A DNA stretch of 64,000 bases from Fasciolopsis buskii (Eukaryota; Platyhelminthes; Trematoda; Plagiorchiida; Fasciolidae), in NCBI GenBank assembly GCA_008360955.1, contig LUCM01005855.1, forward strand, positions 1,633-65,632. Direction: 5' to 3'. The notes under the pieces were generated by a model, which was not told where the DNA came from, did no database searches, and was given only the letters and a program-made list of their open reading frames with translations. The stretch's first letter is position 1. Each line of letters starts with the position of its first letter. The position numbers were made by a program, and so were the translations under genes. Shown piece after piece: positions 45,304-58,049 of this stretch.

Positions 45304-45567
45304 ATGTCTGGTAGCGTCCCTCAGCTGTTACCTTTGGAGTTGGTAGACAAATGTATCGGCTCACGCATTCACATCATTATGAAGAATGATAAGGAAATGG
45401 TTGGGACGCTCCTCGGATTTGATGGATATGTCAATATGGTACTGACTGATGTGACCGAATTCGAATTCACTCCACAAGGAAAACGAATTACAAAACTGGC
45501 GCACATCCTTCTAAATGGTAGCAATATCGCGATGATGGTTCCGGGTGGTGAAGGCCCTGAAATTTGA
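45304..45567 (+). CDS. LSM5: U6 snRNA-associated Sm-like protein LSm5
   Basis: LSm5 is one of seven subunits in the cytoplasmic Lsm1-7 ring (5'-3' mRNA decay with Pat1) and the nuclear Lsm2-8 ring that binds the 3' oligo(U) of U6 snRNA. The product has 87 residues (human 91). The start [19 protein letters not shown] is almost identical to human. The Sm1 motif covers about residues 9-55 ([18 protein letters not shown], with the conserved G and N), and Sm2 is [20 protein letters not shown]. The NG in place of the usual RG is typical for LSm5. All coding sequence is in one exon. No AATAAA lies within the next 400 bases. Its neighbours are retroelement pieces, so there is no operon context. Confidence 0.95.
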   Translation: MSGSVPQLLPLELVDKCIGSRIHIIMKNDKEMVGTLLGFDGYVNMVLTDVTEFEFTPQGKRITKLAHILLNGSNIAMMVPGGEGPEI

Positions 45568-45646
45568 TCCATATTCTCCATTGTCCCCAGTGTATATGTT
45601 CACCAGCCATCGGGATTTACGAGGTCGATACTTTGCTGCCTACTGG

Positions 45647-45664
45647 TGTGTGTGTGTGTGTGTG
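45647..45664. repeat. (TG)9 microsatellite in the LSM5 3' region
   Basis: Nine TG units about 80 bases after the LSM5 stop codon, probably within its 3' untranslated region. Confidence 0.9.
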
Positions 45665-45669
45665 CGTAT

Positions 45670-46815
45670 GTGAGCGAGGGACTGTTTGGATATGGAGCAA
45701 GGTTGCTATCGCCATCATTCTTGTACAGCGAAATATACTTATCTGTTTCACTAAGTGCTGCATAGTTAATCGTCACTGGGTGTGAAGATTCACCTTTTGA
45801 AACAGGTATTCAGTGATCGAACACATTTCATTCGTTCTGGCCGTTACTAACTGACAGTTAGCTCTCAATCATTCTGTCGTTTAGATTATTAATAATGCGC
45901 AAAAAATCCTAAGCATACTACTGCAAACCACGTAGTTACTGGTTGACTGTTTCACCGATTAATAATGATGATCAGTATTCATTCACAGATTCGGAACTAT
46001 TTTGACAGCCCGTGCATTCTGGCTGTCCGAGAATCAATTTCTGTAGCCTCAATGATCCAGTGCTGGATGAGAATAAGTGGGCGACCATTATCCCTAGGAA
46101 TTCACTGGCATGAAACCATATAGGGTCACGATAAGTCGGCCGAGTGACGGAATTGTCCCCTACCACAAATGTTTGGGGGCGGTGAAATTTCAGCCTCTGA
46201 TCCATTATAAATTCACGAGTTTGAAACTGGAATTCCTCTCTCGAATGAGTGTGGTGAAAATAATAGGCCCCATAGTCTCCAGGGCCCACTGCAATATAAC
46301 AGGGGCACCGGAAAACAATTGTAAAAATTAGTGAGATGAGGCCTTATAAGGTTTCAATAAAACATGCGTGATAACAAGGTGGGCGACGGGAATGAACACA
46401 CATTGCCAGAAATTCCGCAGGTGGAACAGGGTCTTAATTCACTTTTTAATTTTGGCGTTGTCAGGCAGAGCAATGCAGCCTGCACTGGTGATACCCCCTG
46501 AGGCGCGCAAACAGAGTAGCACAGAAGCATATGCGTTGTCGCATGGTGCCAACGCAACGACATAAACGGAACTGCAAAAGGAGGGCGAACAGAGAGGGAA
46601 AGAATAATAACAAACCAACTGGTTTATTGTTTTCACCGTACTTATTTTGCGATTTTTTGTTATTTTCGGATTACTTTTAAGGGAATAGGCTCTACAAACA
46701 GGCCATAGCATTGGCGCTTCTGGCTGAGCCATGTGTCTGAGGGTCTCCAACACTTCTCATCCCTTGGGCCCCAATCAGGAAGGAAAAACAAACTGAGGCC
46801 AAAGCGGAAGCTAAC
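45670..46815. other. 1.1 kb after LSM5 without recognisable gene
   Basis: There are small ORFs on both strands without family resemblance. An AATAAA at 46,356 is too far from LSM5 to be assigned with confidence. Confidence 0.35.
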
Positions 46816-46817
46816 TT

Positions 46818-48960
46818 CTAGGCCAACTCATTGCCTGACCGCCCCGTTGCTTCTTCTAAGCCTGCACGCGCAAAAAGAGCATGAAAAAGTAGACAATGGG
46901 TAGGCATACGCAATCCTTGTCCGAGCCACCGGGTATCTTCAACGCGGATCGGCCAATTCTCGCAACTGTGAAGAAAAACAGTACGAACCGTGACACTGTA
47001 CACTGATCACCACAAGGGGTCAGTGCAGGCACAAGGTCTTGCCAGTCTTGAAGAGGTACCTTGTATTATAAAAGCGCAAGCCACATACCATACCGAGAGA
47101 CCTCAATCGCTAAGCGCTCTAGCGCGCGTTGATTAGCTTGTCACTCAACAAGACGATATCATCGGCGTACTCCAAATTAAAAACTGTTCCGTGGGAGTAC
47201 AGCTTCACCGACAGAAAGACCAGATAGAGCTTTCTGTGAAATATCCTCCATGACAAAGTTGAGAAAAAATGAAGATATAGGGCAGCGTTACTGTACTCCA
47301 CTCGAGACGACGAAGGATGGCGAAAGGTGTCCATAAGCCCTAGCGCGACCTGACGTGTGCCGGCACAACTCCGTCAAGACCGACGCAAACCTCTCAGGTG
47401 CTCCATTTTTCGACGAACAATGTCATGGTTCAGACTATCAACAAAGTCAAAGGCTGCGGGAATGTCTAGACTCACGATGATCGTTGGCTTTTAGAAAGTA
47501 AATCGATGCGCTAAATGTCGGCGGAGAATATTTGATCGACGAAACCACGACTATCGCACAACCCAGCCCATGCACGTGTTGTACAACCTGCGAATGACAG
47601 ACCCAAGCAACTTTGACGCCTTTGGGATAAGCTAACGCCCCTATGGTTAGCATTGTCACTGCGTAAACCGTTTTTGAAGATGGGGACAACGATCGACTCC
47701 CCTCAATAGGGAATAGCTTCAGGAGGCGCTGACGCTGAAGGCCAGCTAAATTGTGCCTAAAAGTGCTCCGTCCAGCATACAAGACGGCGCCGCTTTCTTG
47801 CCGAAAGCTCGGATGAGGTAAAACAGCCAGCAGAATTTTTCCATGCGGCAACATGTCCCATCTCCGAAGCTCGTTGAGACCACCAGATCTCGCGATTCCT
47901 ACGCAAGCTTGCATTGTGTTCATGTTTCGTAACCGGCCCTGCTTCATTTACTCGCTACCAGCCGGGATGGACTTACTCAGTAGAAATCCAGGGTGTCACA
48001 ACTGAGAAAAATGCAAGACGTTCTTGATAATCGACTAGTGCTCATTGATGTTTTGAGATGCGGGCAATCCTAGATTTTCAGCCAATGCGCTTCGAAAGAT
48101 TGATAGATGGGTCGTACCAGATAGCTTGTTGCTATCTTTCCGACGTCGCATCATGTGTTCTGAGCGTCCACCAAAGCAGATGAACATCCTAGTGCATACG
48201 AATGCGTGGTTGGGGTCGAGGGGTGTGCTGCAATACGACTGCTAGTCTTGTAGACAATCGCGCCATCTTTAGCTAATGGCGATGTGGTCAATTTGCGTCC
48301 ACCTCTGACTTGAAAAGGGCGGACACCAGGTGGCGTACCGGCGATTGGAACATCTGAAGTTCGTACTAGTGAGAAACAGTTGATGATCTAAGCACAAAGC
48401 CAGCAACCGATCCCCGATTTCAGGACGACAGGAATGCAGACTAAAGGGATCACCTAGATGCGTCTCATTCGATGACAGCCGGCCTACCCGAGTATTCATG
48501 TCCCCTGCCAGAATCACGATATCACCCCGCATTGCTATACGTAAGAGGTCGTGCAGCTTTTGTTAGAAAGTGTCCTCGACTGCAATCTGTTGGCACTTAA
48601 ACTGAGACAACAAACAAATTGCGTCTGTTAGGGCGACGGTTATTCACTCTCCATGAACCTCTAAGTCTTGCTGTGCATAGCCGGCTGTCGACTGGGACCC
48701 AGTCAAGTAGTTCAACCTCAGCCGTCTCACTGAGAGCCATACCAACACCGTCAACAGCAGAAGCCGCAGCCTCAGGGTCCTCAGAAAGACGCATTTGGCA
48801 TTTTACGGTTAAGACAGCGGGAGTCTTAAACGCAACACACATCGATGGCCAGGGTATCCAATGTACGGCATAAACACCCCGCTTGGTTTGTACGTATCAG
48901 TGCTTGCGGAATGAATGTGGCTATTTTGAAGGCGCATCGAGATGCAGTACCTCATCTAGA
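46818..48960 (-). mobile_element. RTE-like retrotransposon, minus strand, internally deleted
   Basis: From high to low coordinates: endonuclease (48842-48597, EDPEAAASAVDGVGMALSE and LLDWVPVDSRLCTARL; 48532-48269, DIVILAGDMNTRVGRLSSNE and WTQIDHIAIS); RT (47950-47100), with motif pieces in three frames and FNLEYADDIVLLSD as catalytic box; then YSVTVRTVFLHSCENWPIRV joined to WLGQGLRMPTHCLLF (47003-46818), with the part between deleted. The copy keeps both an intact-looking endonuclease metal-binding stretch and an intact YADD, but the frame is broken many times. Confidence 0.8.
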
Positions 48961-49179
48961 GGAAGCGGGTTCGGTAAGATTTGGATGCTGTCTGACGGAG
49001 AACGCGAGAGAACAGGAACAGGACCCACTCCAGTGATACTGCCACTAGCACGGCCGACTACAGAACCCGAAGAATGTGAGGAAATCGAGTGGGAGGGAAA
49101 ATAACGCGAATCAGTAGAGTGCAAACGGTTGTGTGCGGTGGAAGGTCGCTGTCGTGAATACCTGGAGAGTGGGAAACCG

Positions 49180-49800
49180 CATAAAGGTCAGCCATATTCA
49201 CAGTTTTATGGCCGGTTGAAGTTAGTCAACCGCTTTCAGTATCTCGAGAGTTTGATTACAGCTGGCGGAGTTGTTAAGGAGACCACACCGTGAGCAGCTT
49301 TCGCAAAACTGCGACACCTGTGGCGTTGCAGTGATATCCGGCTTTCCTCCGATGGAGTATCATAAAACACTAGTTTGTAACGGTTTATTTTACATTTATG
49401 AGATCTGGCCCCTATGCGTTTAGGATGCTTGGTAACTTGTATTCCAGCACCGATGTCCCCGGAAGCATTGCTCGAGTGTAGTGTGAACTTCACAGGAGCA
49501 ACAACGGGGTGCGCCTCTGTGCTGGGTGCAAAAGGTAGTCCTCGAAATGAGGTAATCGCGCTACACCGATTTCGGTTCGTTGGATACATGCCCGTTGTCT
49601 ACCTTTTCCTGCTCTGTTTGCGTTTGTCGGGCAAAAATGGGAAGAGAATCAGCAATCGAGCTACGACTAGAGGTAGAGGCATGAGACAGCTAGCTTCAGT
49701 TGGTATTTCTCGCTTTCCTGGTTGGGGCCTAGTAATCGAAGCTGAGCCACACAGATAGGCGCTAACTCTCATGGTCTGATTAGTTGAGATCAGATCAGAA
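49180..49800 (+). mobile_element. RTE-like 3' fragment, head-to-head with the minus-strand copy
   Basis: The frame at 49,225-49,350 reads NRFQYLESLITAGGVVKETT, then AAFAKLRHLWRCSDIRLS, the conserved YLGS...RHLWRRxDIRLS block. At 49,680-49,735 comes RQLASVGISRFPGWG, the C-terminal block. Both are on the plus strand, opposite to the copy at 46.8-48.96 kb. It is 5' truncated and interrupted by a TGA. Confidence 0.65.
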
Positions 49801-51985
49801 AAGGTAAAAGCCATGAACATACGAAGTGTGCCTATGTTCTAATCTCTGTCATGTAGAAAAAACGCGACCGACCCAACCGCAAGTACCACCCACTGAAGTT
49901 CCCAAACGGTGCTAAGTGGGAATTTGTGGCCTGAGTATTATAAGAAGCGAATTCGTACGCGGTGGACCGCCGCTTCCGCGCTTGGGAAAAAAGGCCGAAC
50001 TAATCAAAAATACCCTGTGTACTGTGAACTATAATATTGTAGGTTCCTTTCTTCGAGGATATAAATCTAGCTTTGGCATAGGAGAGGGAGCTGACAACCG
50101 TGACGCTGAAAACTGAGATGACATAGAACCACAAAGTCCCAGTAAGTTTGATCTATTAAGCCCTGCGAGCCTGTGTGCATGTTCCTTGTTTCCATTTGCG
50201 GGGACTGATTTACCCTCTCAAACTGTTGGAATTGCTCGCGTGCGTTACGAATCCTTCGCCCTGTATTTTTCAATTTTAAGTTCGTAACGAGAGAAGCAGT
50301 GTTAAGTGCCTGAACTCGTTTATAAAAAGACAGATGACCTTCGCAGCATGAAATTATAGAAACTATAAGCGAGGAACGTGATTCGTAACGGTATTGCAAT
50401 GATTAAAAAATTTGCTGTGTGTCGAACAAGCAGATTTACGGTTACATGAGAAAAAGTAATATCAGTTGGGAGATGGTGGAACACAATTACATTGGTCAGG
50501 ACATAGAAACAGGAAAAATGAGCCCTTAGGATGACTTGGTCCATGCTAATCCGCAGATTAATCTAAATTAAAATGAGGGAATATTCGGGTGTGTTGTTCA
50601 ATGGAGAGATTACCAGTGATAAAACGGTAACAAGTCGATGTATATTCAGCTGCGGGGTCTGAGATTAGTGGTTACATCTCAAAAGTAGAATGACTAGAAT
50701 CTGCAGTTGGAGTAATCACAGTAAATGATTCTGGTTCACTTGACCTGCCATTTGTAAGAAATAAGAAGAGAAAATACAGGAGCCCATCATAAGGATAAAA
50801 ATAGTCAATTTACGAAGAAAAGCGAGTTGCATCATCCGAGAACCAGATAAATTGGAAAGATAGTAGTACTATGAGCAAAGCTCGCTGAACTACTAAGAGC
50901 CAAATTCTATCCCAGAATGTTGGTCCTCTGTGAGTTGTTTTGCCTTGATGGGACACACCGAACCAATGTCTGAATGCGATTCAAATCATTGTCGAGTCTT
51001 GTTTGTAGGTCAGATAAATGGCTGGAAAGGATACGACAATCATTATACGCGGGGAACATTGCGAGTCATATTAACAAGTATATTGGCATAAATGCGCTTA
51101 CGACAGTGAAAAAAAAGAATTTCTTATGATTCGGTATGGGGCTATTGGGATGTCGCCGGTTAATACTGTCACGATTCGTGCAACGATGCTAACCACTCTC
51201 AAATAGTGAATACAGACAGGAAAGGAGGTTAATTACTGGAAACGGTTTTAAAAGACAATAACAGAAACCGATTCGGCCAGTCCAGAAAGGTCTAATTTTG
51301 AGACTTTGTACGCAGCTGTCAAGGTGAGAATAAAAAGCAATGTTTCAGGGAGCAAACCGGCTACAACAAAGGTAAATATCAGGAGCGGAATTCGATCACC
51401 TGGGTGCGGTTAGCGGCGCCATGCTGCGTTCGGCGTTGTCGATTCAACTATGACTTCTTTGTACGCTTGTAAATAATTGTTTGTCCGTTTGTATTGATAA
51501 TGTCTCCGCCATTGGTGATAAAACGTCTAATCTAAATGTTGGGCTCCGAAATCAGGACCTCATGGGAAACTGGTCACGTAAAGCACGAAGCAGGGTCGTA
51601 GAGGAGTTAGTGGTACAATCTACAACGGCTGGGGTAATGCGAATGCTTCCGTTCGTGCTTTTTTGACCATGCAGCTCAGTTGAAAAAACGCAAAGTGCGA
51701 TAGACCGGAGTGGTTTCACGCACCATTCCTTGTTCTCTGAGGGAGAATGATTGACCACTTGATCGTAGGTGAGCGGCCATAATGGAAATCATCAAAGTAG
51801 AAGTGGTTCCTCAAAATTAGACAACATTCGTTTTCACACCTATCCATTTGTGAAGTATATATGTCGTTGTAAATGAATAGTCATCTATCTGCATGAGCAT
51901 CAACGAAATGCGGTATGCAGACTCTAACTAGAGTTTGAAGCCCGGTCTTTCCAAACCTGTGGCGATTAGTGAAGCGTTGAAATAG
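49801..51985. other. 2.2 kb without recognisable gene, A-rich plus strand
   Basis: From about 50 kb the plus strand becomes A-rich, the reverse of the T-rich NBAS region. ORFs are short and unfamiliar. This is possibly intron or intergenic DNA of a minus-strand gene. Confidence 0.35.
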
Positions 51986-51989
51986 AATA

Positions 51990-52830
51990 ACGTTCTCAAG
52001 AATTATTCGGGACAGATATGGACCTAGTCAGCTGTTGCGTTCCGTCTCAATGGCAGCTAGATTCATAGAACGGATCAAATGGTAGCATAATGTGTCAGAA
52101 TAGCTTAGGAATTAACCAAAATGTTTTGATCGAAGCACAGGGTTTCAAACTCCAAAAATGCAAAACTTTGATGCACAGCCATGGCTTGACACTTTAGCGC
52201 TAAGCAAGGCTTTGATAGTCCGGCTAGGCGACCCAATCTTCCATAATTAAGAATTAATCACACAGACCAGGTTTTTCATGAAGAGATTTATCCTGTGTCG
52301 TAATTCACCCGGTATAAGATTAAAGGGTGAGGTAGCCGCGCAAATACCAGAACTCGTCTATGTACAATAGCAAGGCTCAGCTATAAGAAAATCCAATTTT
52401 GCAGTAGCATTTGGCACTTTAAAAGTGCAAAACCCAGGACGAACACCTATACTGTCGTTCAGGGAAACTGGAAACTTATCGGGGCCTTCATTCAGAAGCA
52501 CATCATCCGCATATTCTAAGTTAGCCAGATTACTATCTGGGCAAATATCGATGCCACTGTTCTTGTTTGAGAATGGGGGGGATACCCATGACAATTTCGA
52601 GGGAGGGAGCAAAACTGACGCTAATCAATCATTTTTCGCTTACTAAGAGGGAACTGATTAACTGAATGAAGAGTGTGCCCGGAGTCCCCCCGAAAAATAC
52701 GAATAAGACTGCACCGTAATATCCCAGGTAGACAGTAAAACGTTTCAAGTAAAGAGCTTCAGATAAAAATGTTAACCGGAACAATATACCGCAAGTGGTG
52801 CGCAAAAGAACACTCCGTGGCTCCAAATAT
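51990..52830 (-). mobile_element. RTE-like fragment (RT palm to thumb), minus strand
   Basis: On the minus strand, 52,826-52,640 corresponds weakly to the block before the palm (EALYLKRFTVYLGYYG). At 52,560-52,430 it reads NLANLEYADDVLLNEGPDKF, then PVSLNDSIGVRPGFCTFK, matching the family's DLEYADDIVLLSEDPDKL...LNDSVGMFGMRFAPSK. At 52,370-52,250 a YLGS-like stretch and RHRINLFMKNL follow. No 3' end. Decayed. Confidence 0.65.
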
Positions 52831-55800
52831 GGCTAAAAAGAGATGGAATTGTCAACTAGAGACAACATTAAACTATTTTCCTCAATAAACGTGCGAGCCA
52901 CCTTATCCACAATCCTGATACAGAATGATTAGGATAGCACGAAGTCGTCGTGAGAGCTGTATTTACCGGACTGTTTCGACAGCTGTCGCTTCAGACGAAA
53001 CTGACAACGACAAGGTTGGGCACAACAATCGCAATGAGGGTCAACTAACTGCTCAACACGGTTCCTGAGTTCCGCGACAGTCAGCTACGGTACGCAGTAA
53101 ATGTCTAAGTTCTTGTAGTCTTTCAGTTTTGATATACTAAAATAAGCTCTCAGGCCCGTACTGTCACAATAACGTCCACCATAGCCAGTTGACACGACAA
53201 GGATATTATTACAGTTACTGTTGTCAGAATACTGTTAAAATGTGGAAAACTGGAATTTACCTAAATCCAGAGAAAATAAAACGGTGAAAATGCATAAACT
53301 TAGACAAAGATGATGTGAAGCCAAAATAGTATTAAATTCTGAAGTGTGCCAAAATAATTTTCAAATTCTTACATAAGCGCATTTGAACTAGACGACAAAT
53401 AAAGAACTTGGTTTTCGACAACCAGTCCTTTTTAACGGCCCTAAGCAATGTTACATCAGAATGACAATGTGGGTACAGGTTTGGTATGCTAAGTATTTTG
53501 GTAGGTTACTCGCGTGCTTTCGATAAATTTTCAGGTGTAGCAATTTTGCGTCGCAGGTTAAACATTGGCACCATCTAAGACGTTCCCGTCACGTCTCGAC
53601 ATGCAGGTGTTGGTAACTGCTACACAAAACTTTTTACAATATTTCTTCCGATAGTGCTGACGAAATTTTAGAGCCATTGTAACGATAAGTATAATTCTGG
53701 CTTCTCAATTCCGTCGCCAAAGTAACAAACCAATCCATTTTCGAGAGTCCGCAAAACAATTTTATACGGGTCCATGTATCTTTGACGTTCAGCAGCAATG
53801 TCCACATAAGTACAAGCTTTACAGTTAGACAGAACATGCTTCGGCGAAGTTTTTGCTTGTCGCGAGTAAATGTTCTCGTATCATTTTAACAATCAAACAG
53901 GAAACAGCGATTTGAAATAGAGACTAATGACGGAGGAGCCGTAGACGTTGAGACCTCCCAGTGTTATCAGCAGTTCTTGTATGACTACTCGTGAGTAGAC
54001 AGAAACTTGAGGATTCTATGGAACAACGATGTGTTGCCGTGAGAATCCGCCCTGTCGCAAACTAACCCAAAAATTCCGCAGACTTTGCCCGACGGTTTCG
54101 TTGAAGTGAATTCCACGAACCATTAAATAACTTGGTCAAACTCAGATGGATTCATTAGAATCACTTAAAGGAGCCAAATCGGAGGCCGAAAATTTTGGTG
54201 AAAAGTTCAGTCCATTTTACTACCGTCAGCTTTTCAGTGACGGACTCTGAACTTCCAGCGCCTGGCAGTGATCGAAGTCCTCCTGATTCAGATATTTAGC
54301 GATGTCACCCACTGTATCTAACGCATTGTTCTTGTGGACCTCAATCCGAGAGTCTACTTCAGCCTTCTCGACTCGACCAACTACGCAGGATTTTCATATT
54401 TTTACAATCGTAGACTAACCATGCTGGTCCATCGGTTCTCATCTTTACTTTAGCGCTGCAGATAGGATCGATGTGCCACTAGTCGGATTATCCAGATCAG
54501 GCCTCTTCAAGACAGCTTACTTCAAATTACCTGAACAGCTTTAGAAGTTTAGCGACCAGGTGGTAAAACGAAATGAGGAAATTTCCACAGAAAGGAGAGA
54601 ATATTAGTCCTACTTGAAATTTATAGTAGGAACATTAGAATAAAGTTTTCTCTCTTGTGGAGGTATTTAGAGAATGAAATCATATGAGGAAAATAAACTA
54701 GTAACGGAAATGGAGGGATCCAGCTCGCAGAGTTCATGTCGTCAGAGGTATACCATCTTTGGGAAGGAACCTCTTGATCAAACACGGGAGTGATCTGAGG
54801 AAGGAACAATCTTCAAGAAGTTCTCATACAATAGGTCCATATATCAGTCGTGAGTTCGCAGCAAAATGATAGTCTTGGACAATCAACAACTTAGGAATAC
54901 TTCGGTGAAATATCAAGATAGGAGAATTATAGATGAAATGGAATAAGGAGATCGGGTTGTGAAAGATAACGACCGAAAGCAATGGTAAAAACGAACGCGA
55001 AAAGTTGTTCTTTTGAGTTCTCAGAAAATTCTCATGCATATGATAAACTTGGTGAGAGGGGTGGGAGAGGGAAGTGATAGAGCATTAAAGCCGGGATTTT
55101 TGAAAACAGGAATCATCAGTGAATGGAACATTTGGCTAAATGCTTGAAATAAACAGGTTCAGGACGAACGAAAAAAGTTAGTAAAAAGACTCAAACAAAA
55201 GAAACAGCTTCTTGAACACTCGTTTGCGAATTTACCATAACTGAAATAATATAGAAAAAGGAATAATAATTCCAGGTTAATGACACAGAACGTAAGCAGC
55301 ATTGTTGCGTTGGAAAAATTCGGTTTGTGGAGGAACAATCCTGACTAGCAACTCAACAGTTACGGATGAAATGCACAATCCACGTCCAGAAAAAATTTCA
55401 GTGTATCACTTTGCTGTGTACTAGAACCAACGCTTGGTGTGAAAGTTTATGCATGAATGAAAACAACAACAACAACGACTGATTTACGAATGCCAAGATT
55501 TTGCCGATGGCAAATACAATCCTGCCTGTACAGTAGTGGATCTCATCGTTTGATTGCGATCAGCCCATCTAGTCCACGCGGTTTCATGCTCCAGTTTTGT
55601 AAATGACAACAAACATCCTCTCCCTGTCATCAGTAGTTATTAAAAATCTCGTGTTGACAATGAGCAGCCGTAACTCCTACTGTTTGATTTCTTGGAGCCA
55701 CTTGCGCCTTGGACCGCATGGGATTAATATTCCCACATATAACTGGGATTCTCTTCACTCGGGCCGATATTATTTGAACTAGATAACATATGGCTAAGGT

Positions 55801-56285
55801 CATAGAGATAATCGTTTTTTATTCGGTATGATCGACACATTTTCCCTGTGCTAAATAATTTCTACCTGAGCGGAATTGTGGGCCCGAAGGACGAGACTCT
55901 CAGCCTCTTTCCAGCATTTGAGGACGTCATCACTCTGGGACTGGAAACCGATCGTATCTTCCACTTGTGATTTCGATGTAGAGCTTTATCCCGTAGGTTT
56001 TGTGGCATTGTCGATAAATGTGTTTAGATAATCAATATCCCACAGTGCTACTTGAATTATGATGAGCTGACAGGATGCGCCAAGATGTGTGGCGGAGAGG
56101 AGATGACAGACAAATAAAACCATTGAGGCTTATTTGTAAACCTCCGTTACCTAAATAACATTGGTCGCATATAATGAATACCCGTGCAAATTACTAACAC
56201 GAATGATAAGAAGACCAAATAAGGAAATCAATGGTGAAAAACAGCAAGAAAAACTGACTTCTCCATTTGAAGTAAGCGATGAAAT
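52831..56285. other. 3.5 kb without recognisable gene
   Basis: The plus strand is A-rich. Short ORFs only, none with family resemblance. At 54,230-54,400 (-) a stretch reading KAEVDSRIEVHKNNALDTVG looks protein-like, but I cannot place it. A short (AAC)n run lies at about 55,462-55,480. Confidence 0.35.
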
Positions 56286-56289
56286 AGAC

Positions 56290-56558
56290 CTGAGGTAATG
56301 GGATTGAGCATGTCCATATCCGGTGTGGGTTCAAAGGCTGTCGATTGGAAGAGGCGAGAGCAAGAGGGCGCATCCGGTGAAGTTTGAGTTTGTAGAATAA
56401 AGTAAACAATAAGTAATGGGAAGATCAAAGCACTAATCACAGGACTTAGCACTTGGTTCAAGGATATCTCAGCAAGAATCAGGGCAACATAATTGGTATA
56501 CACAGTGATTGGAACATTATGAAAACCGGCAGCATTTGTTACCAGTCGTGCCATTATT
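56290..56558 (-). CDS. Candidate exon of an unknown membrane protein
   Basis: On the minus strand an acceptor CCTAG (56,560-56,559) precedes a frame open to the donor CTCAG|GTCTAT at 56,289. The product holds one clear hydrophobic helix pair (NYVALILAEISLNQVLS and VISALIFPLLIVYFILQ) followed by a Ser/Pro-rich part. The exon needs one base from the previous exon, which is exactly what the candidate exon 57,064-57,138 would leave. I do not recognise the family. This is inference from splice phase and composition only. Confidence 0.3.
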
Positions 56559-57063
56559 CTAGGTCACGTAAAATCAAGTACAACTGCCGTTGTGGTGAGG
56601 CTATTCCACATTGAAGTTACAGGTAACAGTAATCTAACCGAAGCACAGTGTTGTAGAAAAGCACATCCATTAATTCCTACCATTTAATGTCAAAACATCA
56701 GGACCTGTTATTTCACAGGGACCAACACATGCAATCTGGTTTATTTGCTGGGAGGATGTTCATATTTCGTGCGACGCCCATGTATAACATGAGCCAGTAG
56801 GAGAAAATTTCGGTAGACCAATTAAGCTGGTTTAGATCGCGTTCCAAATCATGTGGACAGGTGTTTGAGCCTTGCGGCGCCTCTAGTAGCTTTACAGAGC
56901 GAAATCAATCAACCGAAACCGATACATCGCCACCCATCAGTGAGGAAACGAGGTGACTATTTCAGATACTCAAGAAACATTCTTGTTTTGAACTAATAAA
57001 TGCGTCTTTTCTGCTACAAGTTTCGTTTTGACGGCAGAATCGCCAACGATTTTTAGCACATAC

Positions 57064-57138
57064 TCAGTTCGTTTCGTTGTCCATCCAGAAGCAACATGAA
57101 TGCTGTGAAAGGTCACGTTCCACAGCCTCCAGAACCCA
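57064..57138 (-). CDS. Candidate small exon of the same unknown gene
   Basis: A 75-base segment lies between a strong acceptor (TTCCTTCTTTCTTGATTAG) and the donor CTGA|GTATGT. In the frame compatible with the next exon it reads GFWRLWNVTFHSIHVASG then WTTKRT. In phase 0 it reads WVLEAVERDLSQHSCCFW and ends in TGA exactly at the donor, so a terminal exon is the alternative. Weak. Confidence 0.22.
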   Translation of the reverse strand, partial: WVLEAVERDLSQHSCCFWMDNETN

Positions 57139-57491
57139 CTAATCAAGAAAGAAGGAATCAGCAACCATGAATCAGACAGTTGGAGTACCGTAGAACCATA
57201 TGAAATTCTAATTGGTTAGGTTTCGTCACAAGTCAGGCGAATTACAATCTACCACCAGAATGATCGGGGGATATGTGAATCGAATACTTGATCTGTGGGA
57301 TGACAGATGCTTAAATAATTGATCACCATGAACTGAAAACCTGGCAAGCAGTAAACCGAACCGGCAGAAATGTTCCAGCAAACCGACAGTGAGTTGAGTG
57401 GAGATCCGAGTCAGCTTTCTTATATTTAAAAAATAATAAGAACGAAACATCGGTTAAAATCTAGGGACGCCTGGATAATATAATCCGAGAA

Positions 57492-57928
57492 CTAACTTGG
57501 TTCCGGAAGGCCGCCGATCACGTGAGACTGCACAACCGGAATAGCCATATCGTCAACCACGTGGAGTGAGGAGCTTAAGGATCGTGGCGATTTGTCCTCG
57601 TAGGCAGACGAGGCTGGCGAAAACGATACGGAACGCTCACCGGACTGTGGGTTGATGACGTGTACAATCGGATCGGGACTCGGGAGGTATGGTACACATG
57701 TATCCAAGGATGAATTACGATCAGTGTTTACGAGAGCATCGCGGTTGGGCAGGGTCATATGACAAGAATCGTCTGACGCCAAGTCGGATATGTTCGAGAG
57801 TGGCGGATTTGAAACGCGCCTTGTACTGGACAACAGTGAGCCTGGTGCCCTACAAAATTCGAGGGCGTGCGGTTCCGAACCGACTGCATCAATGTACGGT
57901 GTGGAAGAAGACAAATTATCTGGTTTCA
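57492..57928 (-). CDS. Candidate exon, Ser/Pro-rich protein of unknown function
   Basis: The minus-strand frame has normal protein-like composition (NPPLSNISDLASDDSCHM, RSVSFSPASSAYEDKSPRSL, DDMAIPVVQSHVIGGLPEPS). It is bounded upstream by the acceptor-like AAACCAG (about 57,929) and downstream by either a stop after LPEPS or the donor CCAA|GTTAGT. Its Ser/Pro-rich, low-hydrophobicity sequence suggests a disordered cytoplasmic segment. The donor phase does not fit the 57,138 exon directly, so the link between them is unproven. Confidence 0.35.
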
Positions 57929-58049
57929 AATATGGAAAGACAAATAGAATAAATACTCTCGTACTCAGCGCGAATGAGGAGGAAATAATGCAAATCTCCG
58001 AAGAATGTGTGAGGAATGGAAAATATTGATGCGAAATCCATTTCACCAA

